This document shows, in pieces, positions 7,143 to 14,449 of a stretch of DNA of 14,449 nt (the stretch's first letter is position 1; every line of letters starts with the position of its first letter). The stretch comes from Desulfobacteraceae bacterium. Its GTDB lineage: Bacteria > Desulfobacterota > Desulfobacteria > Desulfobacterales > SG8-13. Made by a program: the position numbers and the translations under genes. The DNA is taken from positions 1 through 14,449 of the forward strand of contig JARFQH010000071.1 of NCBI GenBank assembly GCA_029287875.1. Direction: 5' to 3'. The notes beneath the pieces were generated by a model. The model did no database searches. It saw nothing but the letters and a program-made list of their open reading frames with translations, and had not been told where the DNA came from.

Positions 7143-8414
7143 TTAATTCATAACCAAAATTTTGTTATCTTTTCCCTTGTCCACCACCTTGCATTCAGCA
7201 CCAATAAACGTGTTTTGGTTTCCGCTGCAAAGAAAATCAGCATTGGATGCCTTAAATCCTCTGATATCGTTCCATGCAAAGGTGTTGCCGCTCCCTTTGA
7301 ATTCCTTCCATTGTAGAGCACTTACGGCCCATTTCCCAGAACCATCGATTTTGTTTCTGGCGACAAAACCGTTGGATCCCAATTGCGTTATTCCCTTTGT
7401 TTTCGGACCGCCGTTAAGTTCAATTCTATTTTCCAGGATAAGGGTTCCATCTGACATGGACGAGATGCCGGTTGAGAGTTCACCATTAGCCTGTACAAAA
7501 TTGCTAGCTATGGTGATTTTTGAGTTCTTTGTCGGGTCTGCAGCTCCAGACCTGTCAAAAAACCACCCGACCACGATGCCACTTGGATAAGTCGTGGCAC
7601 CAGGAAATGGACATCCCTCGGCAGGCGTGATGATATCGTTTCCGGTGATGGTCACACTGCCGCGACCCTCATCGTCAAGATAATTGTCCAACGATTCGAT
7701 TGAATTTCGAGAAACATTTCTGATCGTGTTTCCCTTTACGTCAATTGTCGCCCCCCATGTCCACGGAAAAAACACACCGTGTCCCATTGTTATTTTTGGG
7801 TTTTCGCATTTCAGGTCAATTCCGTTATTTTCGACGACCAAATTTCCGGTTACGGCACCAGGAAGGAATTTTTCCTTATGGGCAAAACGGGTTCCGAGAA
7901 TGATTCCGGTTTGAACCAAAATGAAATCTCCGCCCTTCCACTTAATCGGCAACTTGAATGGCTGAACGTTTGTAATTTTGTTACCGGTAATTTCAGCACC
8001 GCTAGTGTAGGGGAAATGCAGAGGTGACCAGGTAACGCCATCGAAATGAATGTTTTTTATTTTAATTTTGGGCCCCGGACCCGGAAGCGGAAGATCAGTC
8101 GACGGCAACGGGCTGTGAAAGGTCCAAAAGCCGCCGATTATTTTTGTCAACGGCCGACCTTTGCTGTCGCTCTCACCCCATACCGCAACATCGTTTTTGA
8201 TATCCACCCTTCCTTTTGGTCCGAAATCGAAGGTTCCCTTCAGGAGTATGGTTCCACCTTTGTCAACGGCCTCCTGGACCGCTTTAACATCTTGTTCGGA
8301 ATCACTTTTACCTGTGACGATAGATTCGTATGCGGGAGTGGATTCGATTGAAGTCAAGTGTGTACAAGATAGGAATAACCCGATGATTGATAAAACGGCA
8401 GTGTATCTTTTCAT
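7143..8414 (-). CDS. Right-handed parallel beta-helix protein, probable lipoprotein
   Basis: The frame extends to ATG 8447. The start at 8414 is preferred because AAGGAG lies 7 bp before it and it begins a proper signal peptide, MKRYTAVLSIIGLFLSC. This gives 423 aa. The Cys at 17 ends a lipobox-like FLSC (non-canonical at -3 and -2), so outer-membrane lipid anchoring is plausible but not certain. The rest is built from repeated short strands such as ITGNKITNV, VKGNTIRNVSRNSIES, ITGNDI, IASNFVQANG, LENRIELNG and VARNKIDGSG. This is the PbH1/pectate-lyase-like beta-helix pattern seen in surface carbohydrate-active or adhesive proteins. No recognisable catalytic set could be assigned. It is first in a two-gene operon with the 6615 gene and divergent from the 8564 membrane protein. 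AT-rich codon choice compared with neighbours hints at a different origin. Confidence 0.82.
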   Translation of the reverse strand: MKRYTAVLSIIGLFLSCTHLTSIESTPAYESIVTGKSDSEQDVKAVQEAVDKGGTILLKGTFDFGPKGRVDIKNDVAVWGESDSKGRPLTKIIGGFWTFHSPLPSTDLPLPGPGPKIKIKNIHFDGVTWSPLHFPYTSGAEITGNKITNVQPFKLPIKWKGGDFILVQTGIILGTRFAHKEKFLPGAVTGNLVVENNGIDLKCENPKITMGHGVFFPWTWGATIDVKGNTIRNVSRNSIESLDNYLDDEGRGSVTITGNDIITPAEGCPFPGATTYPSGIVVGWFFDRSGAADPTKNSKITIASNFVQANGELSTGISSMSDGTLILENRIELNGGPKTKGITQLGSNGFVARNKIDGSGKWAVSALQWKEFKGSGNTFAWNDIRGFKASNADFLCSGNQNTFIGAECKVVDKGKDNKILVMN

Positions 8415-8486
8415 CTTATGTCTCCTTTCGTTGCGCATTCTTTTCAACCAACCTGGGGTTTCATCCGTTATGATACGACATTGATT

Positions 8487-8492
8487 ATTATA
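8487..8492 (-). promoter_or_regulatory. Predicted -10 box of the beta-helix operon
   Basis: The minus strand reads TATAAT at 8492-8487, which would place the transcript start near 8480, about 66 bp before the preferred ATG. The -35 window 17 bp upstream (8510-8515) has no TTGACA match and lies inside the 16-bp palindrome. This would fit an activator-dependent or repressed promoter. Confidence 0.5.
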
Positions 8493-8506
8493 AAAGGTCA
8501 GCGTAT

Positions 8507-8522
8507 AACCGTTTAAACGGTT
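8507..8522. promoter_or_regulatory. Perfect 16-bp palindrome, candidate operator
   Basis: AACCGTTTAAACGGTT is exactly self-complementary. It lies in the 149-bp region between the divergent beta-helix operon (start 8414) and the 657-aa membrane protein gene (start 8564), over the predicted -35 of the leftward promoter and about 41 bp upstream of the rightward start. It looks like a dimeric regulator site; the binding protein is not known. Confidence 0.55.
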
Positions 8523-8563
8523 CAGTATTTTAATTTTTTGTTCAATATTTTAAAGATGCCGTT

Positions 8564-10537
8564 ATGGAGAAGCTTGAAACCATTCAGTGTGATTTGGCAG
8601 AATACAAAATCACCCTCCAATTCCAAGGCAGAAACTCACCTCTTGTCGTTCATTTCGATACCCCGTCCAGACGATTCTATTTTTCGATAATTGCCCTGAT
8701 CATTACAGAAATGAAAAAACAGGGCCGGACGGGCTTTGTCCATATGCACCGGCATCAGGACATTCTGACTCGGCTCGACCGATCTCTCTCGGGGAAAAAT
8801 GCATCCAAACATGTGGAGGGCATGTGGGCCAAAATTAAAATGGCATGGCGCCACAGACTTCCAGACCTGGAGTCGGCGGCGCTCTTCAAAGTTCTCGATC
8901 GGGATCTCATCTCACCCTATGAAAAAGGGGGCAAATTCAGGTACCAATGCGCCGAGGCAGAGTGCGATGCCTGGTCAAGCCTATTCAGCTACGATGAAAA
9001 CAACACGTGGCGGTTCAAATTTGCAATCGATTCGGCGTCTGTCGATTTGGCGGATATGTCCATCACATTGGGGGATCTTCGAGACAATTCGGCCTGGGAA
9101 GAGTTTATAAAGCGTCTCTGCATCGAGTCTGCGGCTGATAAGACTTTAAAGGAATCGGGGGGGGCGGCCGCTCCTGAACCAGGACCAGAAGATCGGGTTG
9201 GTCATACGAGAACTCGCAAGGTTTTATGGGGCATGGCGGCTGTCGTGGCGGCGGCAATCATTGCCGCTGTCGTGTGGCGATTCGCTGTTTACAAAGCGCC
9301 CGGGCCTTCAGATAGCATCGACCTGAGAAATGCGGTCTACCCGTTCGGCGATAAACCGTCCCTGGCGGTATTGCCTTTTGATAATTTGACTGGCGATCCC
9401 CAGCAGGAGTATTTCAGCGACGGCATTGCCGATCAGCTAATAACGAGTTTGTCGCAAGGGCCGTATCTTTATGTGACCGCTCGCACCTCCAGTTTCACGT
9501 TCAAAGGAAAATCCCTGCCGGCGCAAGAAATTGCCGCAAAACTGGGGGTGCGGTACCTGATTGAAGGCAGCGTCCAACGTGACAAGGACCGGGTGCGCAT
9601 CAATGTTCAGTTGATCGACGGCCGCAACGGAAATCACATCTGGTCGAAAAGCTATGACCGTGATTTTTCCGACCTGTTCGCACTTCAGGACGAAATCAGC
9701 ATGGCGGTGATGGCTGCTTTGAATGTTCAAATCACCGGCTATACTGCTGGAGCGCTGAAACACTCGAGGCCGAAAAACCTAAAAGCCTATGAACACTACC
9801 TGAAGGGGTTGTACTACCACCTTGGCCGCAAGCGCGATGATGTTCTAAAGGCACGACAATTTTTCGACGAGGCGATCCAGATCGATCCCAATTACGGCAG
9901 GGCTTACACCTGGCTGGCCAACACCTATCTGGATGAAATCGAACTGCGCCTGACAACGCAGAAGGAACAGGTTTTGGAAAAAGCCGAAGAGGCGGTGAGC
10001 AAAGCCCTTGCCGCGGACCCGGACTATCCGCCGTATGGAACGTTGAGCCGCATCAACCGCATAAAAAAAGATATGGAGAACGCCATCTTATATGCCCGCA
10101 AAGGCGTTCAGCAGGGGCCTAACGATTCAGGCCAATACTATATGCTATGCCTGGCGCTGCACATGGGGGAGGAGTTTGCAGAAGCCGTTGATGTATGCGA
10201 AGACGCTCTGGGGCTCACACCCTTCAGACCGGTGAACTATGTCGTGCAACTCGCATGGGCCCTGGTGGGAAATAAACAATATGACGAGGCGATACCTTTA
10301 TTCATGGAAGTACTTGATCGCAGCCCTAAATCCTTTTACGCCTATCTGGCCTATAAAGGACTCGTCGCAGCGTACCAACTGACCGGTCGGCATGCCGATG
10401 CCCAGTGGGCTGCACAGAATGCGATGCGAATGAACCCGAATTTTTCTTTAGAAAGGGAATCCAGGTTGTCACCGGTTAAAGAAGGACCCTTTAAAAAGCG
10501 TATCATGAACGCATACCGCGATGCCGGACTGAAGTGA
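8564..10537 (+). CDS. Single-pass membrane protein: unknown N-terminal domain, TolB-N-like domain and TPRs
   Basis: The product is 657 aa. Residues 1-about 200 form a soluble domain I do not recognise; it has no cyclase, kinase or clear winged-helix signature, but contains helices and strands. A Pro/Gly linker leads to one TM helix (about 220-242, with the Arg/Lys-rich HTRTRK before it predicting N-in, C-out). Residues 265-390 carry PSLAVLPFDNLTGDPQQEYFSDGIADQL, ARTSSFTFKGK, LGVRYLIEGSV and YDRDFSDLFALQDEI. This is the TolB-N/FlgO-like module found in CadC-like regulators and class III cyclase-associated TPR proteins. TPR-type helices fill about 405-630. By analogy it could be a membrane one-component sensor with a cytoplasmic output domain; that is inference. 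ATG 8564 has only a weak AAAG site, and an in-frame stop at 8531 rules out an earlier start. Confidence 0.85.
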   Translation: MEKLETIQCDLAEYKITLQFQGRNSPLVVHFDTPSRRFYFSIIALIITEMKKQGRTGFVHMHRHQDILTRLDRSLSGKNASKHVEGMWAKIKMAWRHRLPDLESAALFKVLDRDLISPYEKGGKFRYQCAEAECDAWSSLFSYDENNTWRFKFAIDSASVDLADMSITLGDLRDNSAWEEFIKRLCIESAADKTLKESGGAAAPEPGPEDRVGHTRTRKVLWGMAAVVAAAIIAAVVWRFAVYKAPGPSDSIDLRNAVYPFGDKPSLAVLPFDNLTGDPQQEYFSDGIADQLITSLSQGPYLYVTARTSSFTFKGKSLPAQEIAAKLGVRYLIEGSVQRDKDRVRINVQLIDGRNGNHIWSKSYDRDFSDLFALQDEISMAVMAALNVQITGYTAGALKHSRPKNLKAYEHYLKGLYYHLGRKRDDVLKARQFFDEAIQIDPNYGRAYTWLANTYLDEIELRLTTQKEQVLEKAEEAVSKALAADPDYPPYGTLSRINRIKKDMENAILYARKGVQQGPNDSGQYYMLCLALHMGEEFAEAVDVCEDALGLTPFRPVNYVVQLAWALVGNKQYDEAIPLFMEVLDRSPKSFYAYLAYKGLVAAYQLTGRHADAQWAAQNAMRMNPNFSLERESRLSPVKEGPFKKRIMNAYRDAGLK

Positions 10538-10627
10538 TCTTTATTTTTGATTTTTTTATGCTTGCCCTGGTCGGTTGTTCGGGTGTAATAATTTTTTTTT
10601 CAAATAAAATAATTTGGAGCGTGACGC
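10538..10627. other. Short gap with U-rich tracts before serA
   Basis: The 90 bp between the membrane protein stop and serA are strongly T-rich on the + strand (T-runs at 10545-10558 and 10592-10600). A weak CCC...GGG pairing precedes the second run, so a leaky terminator is possible but not well supported. The serA ribosome-binding site GGAG is at 10616-10619. Confidence 0.35.
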
Positions 10628-12220
10628 ATGTACAAGGTGATGATTCGAGACAGCATGTCCCCGCTTGCGAGGGAAATCCTGGAAGCAACCGGTCAAATCG
10701 AGGTGGTGGTCGACAATGAGAAGGCCACCGGCAGCCCGGAGGCGTTGGCGGAAATCATCGACGGATTTGACGGGTTGGCCATCCGCAGCGGAACCAGGGT
10801 GACCGAACAGGTTTTGCAGAAAGCCGGCAGTCTGAAAGTCATCGGCCGTGCCGGCGTCGGCGTTGATAACGTCGATGTAGCCGCCGCCACCGAACACGGC
10901 ATTGTCGTCATGAATGCTCCGGGAGGCAACACGGTCACCACGGCCGAGCATGCCGTTTCGCTGATGCTCTCCCTGGCCCGCAACATTCCCCAGGCCACCG
11001 CTTCCATGCGTGAGGGCAAATGGGAGAAAAAACTGCTGACCGGGGTGGAAATCACCGGCAAGACCTTGGGTATCATCGGGCTCGGTCACATCGGGCGGGT
11101 GGTTGCCGAAAGGGCTCTGGGGTTGAAAATGAAAGTGATTGCCTCGGACCCCTTCGTGAGCCCCGATGCCGCCAAGCAGCTGCACGTCGAATTGATGCCC
11201 TTGGAAGCGTTGCTGCCGGCGTCGGATTTTATCACGCTCCACGTTCCGCGTTTGAAAGAAACAATCGGGATGATCAACGCGGAATCAATTGCCAAAATGA
11301 AGCCGGGCGTTCGCATCATCAACTGTTCGCGCGGTGACATCGTCAACCTGGACGATCTCTACCAGGCGCTTGAAAGCGGTCATGTGAGCGGGGCTGCGCT
11401 GGACGTCCTGCCGAAAGAACCACCTGAACCGTCTCTAACCATTCTGAAACACCCGCATGTCATTTTCACGCCTCACTTGGGCGCCAGCACGGGCGAGGCT
11501 CAGGACAAGGTTGCCGAGATGATTGCCCGGCAGATAGCCGATTACCTTGTCGAGGGGATCATCACCAATGCGGTCAACTTCCCCTCCGTCTCGCAGGAGG
11601 TCATGGAGCAGATCCGTCCCCATCTCGATCTGGCGGAAAAAATGGGTTCCCTGATGGGTCAGTTGGTGCGAAAACCCCATGACGTGACCATTACCTACAG
11701 CGGCGATGTGACCCGGTTCGACACCCGCCCCCTCACGCATGCAGTTTTGAAGGGTCTGCTGGGTGCTTTCACCGACAAACCCCTCAATTACGTCAGCGCA
11801 CCGGCCATTGCACGCGACAAGGGCATTCACGTCCGGGAGACCACCAGTCAGGCCAGAGCCGATTTTTCGAATTTGATCAAAGTCAAGCTGGAGGGGCTGG
11901 ACGAGGAAACCGACGAAATATGGGGGACAATCTTCAGCAAGAAATACCCGCGCATCGTTCGCATTGGAAGGATGTACCTGGATGCGATTCCCGGCGGCTC
12001 GATGATCATCATTCAGAATATCGACCGTCCGGGTGTCATCGGCAATGTGGGCACCACACTCGGACGTCACAGCATCAACATCGGACGGTTTCAGCTGGGG
12101 CGCCGCGGCGACCGCGCCCTCTGCATGGTCAACATCGACTCGCCGGCCGACGACCGGGTCCTCGAAGACATCATGGCCCTGCCGAACATTCTCACTGTCA
12201 CCCAAGTGCACCTGGGCTAA
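10628..12220 (+). CDS. serA: D-3-phosphoglycerate dehydrogenase (long form with ASB and ACT domains)
   Basis: The 530-aa enzyme carries out the first committed step of serine synthesis: oxidation of 3-phosphoglycerate to 3-phosphohydroxypyruvate with NAD. The nucleotide-binding motif GLGHIG (151-156), with D174 as the ribose-binding acid, sits in the Rossmann part. The catalytic set is R235 (NCSRGDIV), E264 (LPKEPPEPS) and H283 (TPHLGAST). RAGVGVDNVD (74-83) is the substrate-binding signature. Residues about 310-450 form the allosteric substrate-binding domain of type 1 PGDH, and the end (IIIQNIDRPGVIGNVGTTLG onwards) is an ACT domain, the usual site of serine feedback control. Length matches the 525-530-aa type. 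Start ATG 10628 has GGAG 8 bp upstream. It is convergent with the carbamoyltransferase, 38 bp away. Confidence 0.97.
   Translation: MYKVMIRDSMSPLAREILEATGQIEVVVDNEKATGSPEALAEIIDGFDGLAIRSGTRVTEQVLQKAGSLKVIGRAGVGVDNVDVAAATEHGIVVMNAPGGNTVTTAEHAVSLMLSLARNIPQATASMREGKWEKKLLTGVEITGKTLGIIGLGHIGRVVAERALGLKMKVIASDPFVSPDAAKQLHVELMPLEALLPASDFITLHVPRLKETIGMINAESIAKMKPGVRIINCSRGDIVNLDDLYQALESGHVSGAALDVLPKEPPEPSLTILKHPHVIFTPHLGASTGEAQDKVAEMIARQIADYLVEGIITNAVNFPSVSQEVMEQIRPHLDLAEKMGSLMGQLVRKPHDVTITYSGDVTRFDTRPLTHAVLKGLLGAFTDKPLNYVSAPAIARDKGIHVRETTSQARADFSNLIKVKLEGLDEETDEIWGTIFSKKYPRIVRIGRMYLDAIPGGSMIIIQNIDRPGVIGNVGTTLGRHSINIGRFQLGRRGDRALCMVNIDSPADDRVLEDIMALPNILTVTQVHLG
12201..12216. repeat. Near-perfect palindrome inside the serA 3' end
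   Basis: CCCAAGTGCACCTGGG folds on itself with one mismatched pair on each side (arms 7 of 8). It lies within the last serA codons, just before the TAA, and could help end transcription between the two convergent genes. There is no clear U-tract directly after it. Confidence 0.35.
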
Positions 12221-12258
12221 GGGCTCAAGAAAGAATAAGTTCGCTTTTTATAGGTGGA

Positions 12259-13869
12259 CTAATCAGTGCCCTTCGCATGCAGGCGTGATTCGCAGGCACC
12301 GGTTTTATCGATCTCGATTCCTGCCGGTGACACGAGGATGTCCAGACCGGTTCTTTTCCAGGTTGCTCGCGCCTGCTCAAGCGTATCGACGAGTGGCTCC
12401 TGACAGTTGAAGGACGTGTTGAGCAGCAGGTCGCAACCGGTTTTATCCCGCCAGGCCAACAGCAGTTTCAAAATAAACGGATCGTCTCCCTCGGCGACGA
12501 GTTGGGGGCGGCTGGTGCCGTCTACATGGGTCACAGCCGGTACCTGCTCGGCATTGGTTGGAACAATGTAGGACATGTATTTACTCGGCACCCCCCAGTC
12601 GCCGAGCACCATGGGTGCAAACGGACGATACCATTCGCGCTGCTTGACATCCCTGTTGAGCCGATCTTTTCCGTCGCTGAGGCGGGGATCGAGAAGAATG
12701 CTGCGATGGCCCAAGGCCCGCGGACCGGACTCCGCTCGACCGTAGCACAACCCGACGCTTTTTCCCTCCTCCAGAAACCGCACGATATACGGAATGAGGT
12801 CATGGCCGACACTTCCCGCATCGGTGCCGAGATAGGGTTGCCATGCGCGCGCAACTCTTGGCTGGTTGAAAACATGGTGCCACACGAATAACGCCTGGCC
12901 GAGGCTGATACCGCCGTCGTGCGGCTGGGCCGGCACCCAGGTTTCCTGAAATAAGCCACTTTTGTGAACCGCGGTGTTGGCAGTGCAATTCATAGAGCAA
13001 CCGCCTGTCATGACAAGCCGATTTACCGGCCCCCAGGACTTCATCCGGGCTGCGGCTTCAAGATAAAATTCTGTTGTCAGCAGTTGCAGGGAGGCGCACA
13101 CATCCTGAGCGAATCTATTTTTCGGATCGAATGGAACGATGCCGAACCGTCCGCTGTCATCGCGCAGAAAAGGAGAAAACGGATGATAGAGCATCTGCTG
13201 CTTCAGCGCGTCGACGGTCTCGTCCCGAGGGGTGCCATAACTGGCCAGGCCCATGATTTTTCCGGCACTTTCGAGCCGCTTCATCCCAAAATTGTATTCT
13301 CCGATCGAGGCCCAAGTGCGGCCGATATTGAGCTGCATTTTCCCGCGGCCCTCGTAGCCCCATCCGTATTCGATTTCTTCGATTCTGTTACCCTCTCCGT
13401 AAGCCAGGGCACAATTGCGATAGTCGCCCCCGCCGTCGGCGGTCAAGATACCGGCCTTCTCGAAAGGCGATGTAAACAACGCACCGGCCACATGTGCCAG
13501 ATGATGGTCGACAGCGATGCAATCGTACCAGCGATCGAACAAGTTGATGCGATGCCGGCTGTAGCGGTTGTCGACAGGTCCTCGCCATCCGCTTTTCTTG
13601 AAATCGGGATTCTCCTGATACGTCTCACCTTCTAAGTGCCATTGCACCAATCGGCCTTCGAGAGTGGGTTTGATCCAGGGACTGATGGCAACGACGTCAA
13701 TGGTTTCGGGTTTCCAGCCGTACTCCTCTAAAATTGCTCCGATGTCCATAGCCCCTTTGTCGTGTTTGACACGCGTAAGGCGCTCTTTCTCCAGAACGAC
13801 GACAGGTTCGCCGTCCTCCATTAAGGTGCAATTGGCATCATGACCGTAAAACAAGGAAAGAATTCTCAT
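12259..13869 (-). CDS. Carbamoyltransferase, NodU/CmcH (TobZ-like) family
   Basis: The 536-aa product has both domains of the family. The N-terminal Kae1/YrdC-related part starts MRILSLFYGHDANCTLMEDG, with the metal-site motif DHHLAHVAGA (121-130), TADGGGD (143-149) and GGCSMNCTAN (289-298). The C-terminal domain carries GRAESGPRALGHRSILLDPR (377-396) and LLLNTSFNCQEPLVDT. Such enzymes use ATP and carbamoyl phosphate to place a carbamoyl group on a hydroxyl of a sugar, Nod factor or antibiotic. The acceptor here is unknown: no glycan or secondary-metabolite genes are in the window. Many family members are near 550-620 aa, so this one is slightly short but shows no missing core motif. ATG 13869 follows GGGAGG. 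It is divergent from the receiver-like gene, with 190 bp between. Confidence 0.93.
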   Translation of the reverse strand: MRILSLFYGHDANCTLMEDGEPVVVLEKERLTRVKHDKGAMDIGAILEEYGWKPETIDVVAISPWIKPTLEGRLVQWHLEGETYQENPDFKKSGWRGPVDNRYSRHRINLFDRWYDCIAVDHHLAHVAGALFTSPFEKAGILTADGGGDYRNCALAYGEGNRIEEIEYGWGYEGRGKMQLNIGRTWASIGEYNFGMKRLESAGKIMGLASYGTPRDETVDALKQQMLYHPFSPFLRDDSGRFGIVPFDPKNRFAQDVCASLQLLTTEFYLEAAARMKSWGPVNRLVMTGGCSMNCTANTAVHKSGLFQETWVPAQPHDGGISLGQALFVWHHVFNQPRVARAWQPYLGTDAGSVGHDLIPYIVRFLEEGKSVGLCYGRAESGPRALGHRSILLDPRLSDGKDRLNRDVKQREWYRPFAPMVLGDWGVPSKYMSYIVPTNAEQVPAVTHVDGTSRPQLVAEGDDPFILKLLLAWRDKTGCDLLLNTSFNCQEPLVDTLEQARATWKRTGLDILVSPAGIEIDKTGACESRLHAKGTD

Positions 13870-13945
13870 TCAACCTCCCGTCGATATCTTTAGTTCGAAA
13901 ATAGAATCAGACCCGCAAAAAGAAACTTGAAACTCGTAACTGGTA

Positions 13946-13974
13946 AATTTATTAATTGTTCCATGATTTGACAA
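13946..13974 (-). promoter_or_regulatory. Candidate promoter of the carbamoyltransferase gene
   Basis: On the minus strand TTGTCA (13974-13969) and TAAATT (13951-13946) are separated by 17 bp. The -10 matches the sigma70 consensus at four of six positions. Transcription would start about 70 bp before ATG 13869. The two promoters of this divergent region are therefore close but do not overlap. Confidence 0.4.
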
Positions 13975-13994
13975 CAATAAACCAGACAAGGGTC

Positions 13995-14024
13995 TTGACG
14001 CTTAAACTGTCTTTCGCTTATAAT
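13995..14024 (+). promoter_or_regulatory. Strong sigma70-type promoter of the receiver-like gene
   Basis: TTGACG (13995-14000) and a perfect TATAAT (14019-14024) are separated by 18 bp. The expected start is near 14031, giving a leader of about 29 nt to the GTG at 14060 with GGAG at 14051-14054. Confidence 0.7.
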
Positions 14025-14059
14025 ACAAATGTCATACAATGAATCGCGTTGGAGCGAGC

Positions 14060-14449
14060 GTGGATATCGCCTATAAATTCGAAGGATATCGTGTTCTATT
14101 GGTCCACAATGAAGAGCCCATCTGGGACGTTATTCATTCCCGAATCATGGAAACCGATTGCGACTTGTTTGCCGTAAATTCGGCCAAAGATGCCTGGACC
14201 TTAATGCAACTTATGGACTTCGATATCATAATCAGCGCTTATGATCGAAACCAGACGAATGGGCAGGAATTATTCCAAAATGTGAGCGGTTCCAATAGGA
14301 ATGCCATAAAGATCCTGCAGAAAAAACGTCGTGACAGTGGCATGAAGTGGCGCTTGCTGCTGAGTGGTGTTGACGGCTTGAGCAGAAATTCACTCGAATT
14401 GGAAAGCATGCTAACCGTTATATCAAACCAGTTCGTTGGGAATGGCGGC
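14060..14449 (+). CDS. Degenerate response-regulator receiver (pseudo-receiver) protein, N-terminal part, cut by window end
   Basis: The open frame runs 130 codons to the window end. GTG 14060 is chosen because GGAG (14051-14054) lies 5 bp before it. An in-frame ATG at 14039 would have no Shine-Dalgarno and a leader of only about 8 nt. Residues 10-75 follow the CheY-like layout: YRVLLVHNEEP for the first strand, NSAKDAWTLMQLMDFDIIISAYDRNQTNGQELF for helix 2 to helix 3, and LLLSG near 99-103 for the fourth strand. The usual acidic pair is HN (16-17) and the phospho-acceptor Asp after DIIIS is Ala (A60), so classical phosphorylation is unlikely. What follows the receiver is outside the window. 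The family call rests on pattern, not on a search. Confidence 0.7.
   Translation, partial: MDIAYKFEGYRVLLVHNEEPIWDVIHSRIMETDCDLFAVNSAKDAWTLMQLMDFDIIISAYDRNQTNGQELFQNVSGSNRNAIKILQKKRRDSGMKWRLLLSGVDGLSRNSLELESMLTVISNQFVGNGG

Noticed and set aside
8415..8447. Upstream ATG at 8447 for the beta-helix gene
   Set aside because: It would add an Arg-rich 11-residue stretch before the signal peptide, while ATG 8414 has a good AAGGAG site and starts a normal signal sequence.
14039..14059. ATG 14039 as start of the receiver-like gene
   Set aside because: No Shine-Dalgarno and only about 8 nt after the predicted transcript start; GTG 14060 has GGAG at proper distance.

Overview
The window is a bacterial chromosomal segment of about 14.4 kb with mixed gene orientation and tight gene packing. 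It contains one 722-bp non-coding stretch (3734-4455). The gene set is a long glutaminyl-tRNA synthetase, a Nif-type three-domain NifU with NifS, a MEMO-family protein, a long-form SerA, a NodU/CmcH carbamoyltransferase and a VapC toxin. Together with an anaerobe-like Fe-S assembly system and many palindromic intergenic repeats, this fits a Desulfobacterota (sulfate-reducer-like) or similar anaerobic deltaproteobacterial genome. That assignment is inference from gene style; no taxonomic marker is present.

Layout. 1-221: C-terminal part of a VapC-type PIN toxin (+). 421-972: YceD/DUF177 protein (-), not followed by rpmF. 1097-2872: glnS (+), convergent with a MEMO/AmmeMemoRadiSam B protein (2879-3733, -). 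3734-4455: a repeat-rich non-coding region with a 108-bp near-perfectly centred palindrome, a second hairpin, a long-range inverted repeat, a 9-bp tandem repeat and an intrinsic terminator just before nifU. 4456-6461: nifU-nifS operon (+) with a 1-nt overlap. 6615-8414: a two-gene leftward operon encoding a lipoprotein-like right-handed beta-helix protein and a small exported barrel-like protein; this part looks AT-richer than its neighbours. 8564-10537: a divergent 657-aa membrane protein with an unrecognised N-terminal domain, one TM helix, a TolB-N-like domain and TPRs. 10628-12220: serA (+). 12259-13869: carbamoyltransferase (-). 14060-14449: start of a degenerate response-regulator receiver protein (+), behind a strong sigma70-type promoter and cut by the window end.

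How the genes fit together. glnS, serA, nifUS and yceD are housekeeping genes. The accessory module is 6615-10537. A CadC-like single-pass membrane protein faces two exported proteins of unknown function across a 149-bp divergent region, which holds a perfect 16-bp palindrome over the predicted -35 of the exported-protein operon. This reads as a possible one-component membrane sensor controlling an envelope module, and it is the best candidate here for an undescribed system. The second item of interest is the structured region upstream of nifUS, where an intrinsic terminator sits on the + strand with no protein gene feeding it, suggesting a leader/attenuator or a small RNA.
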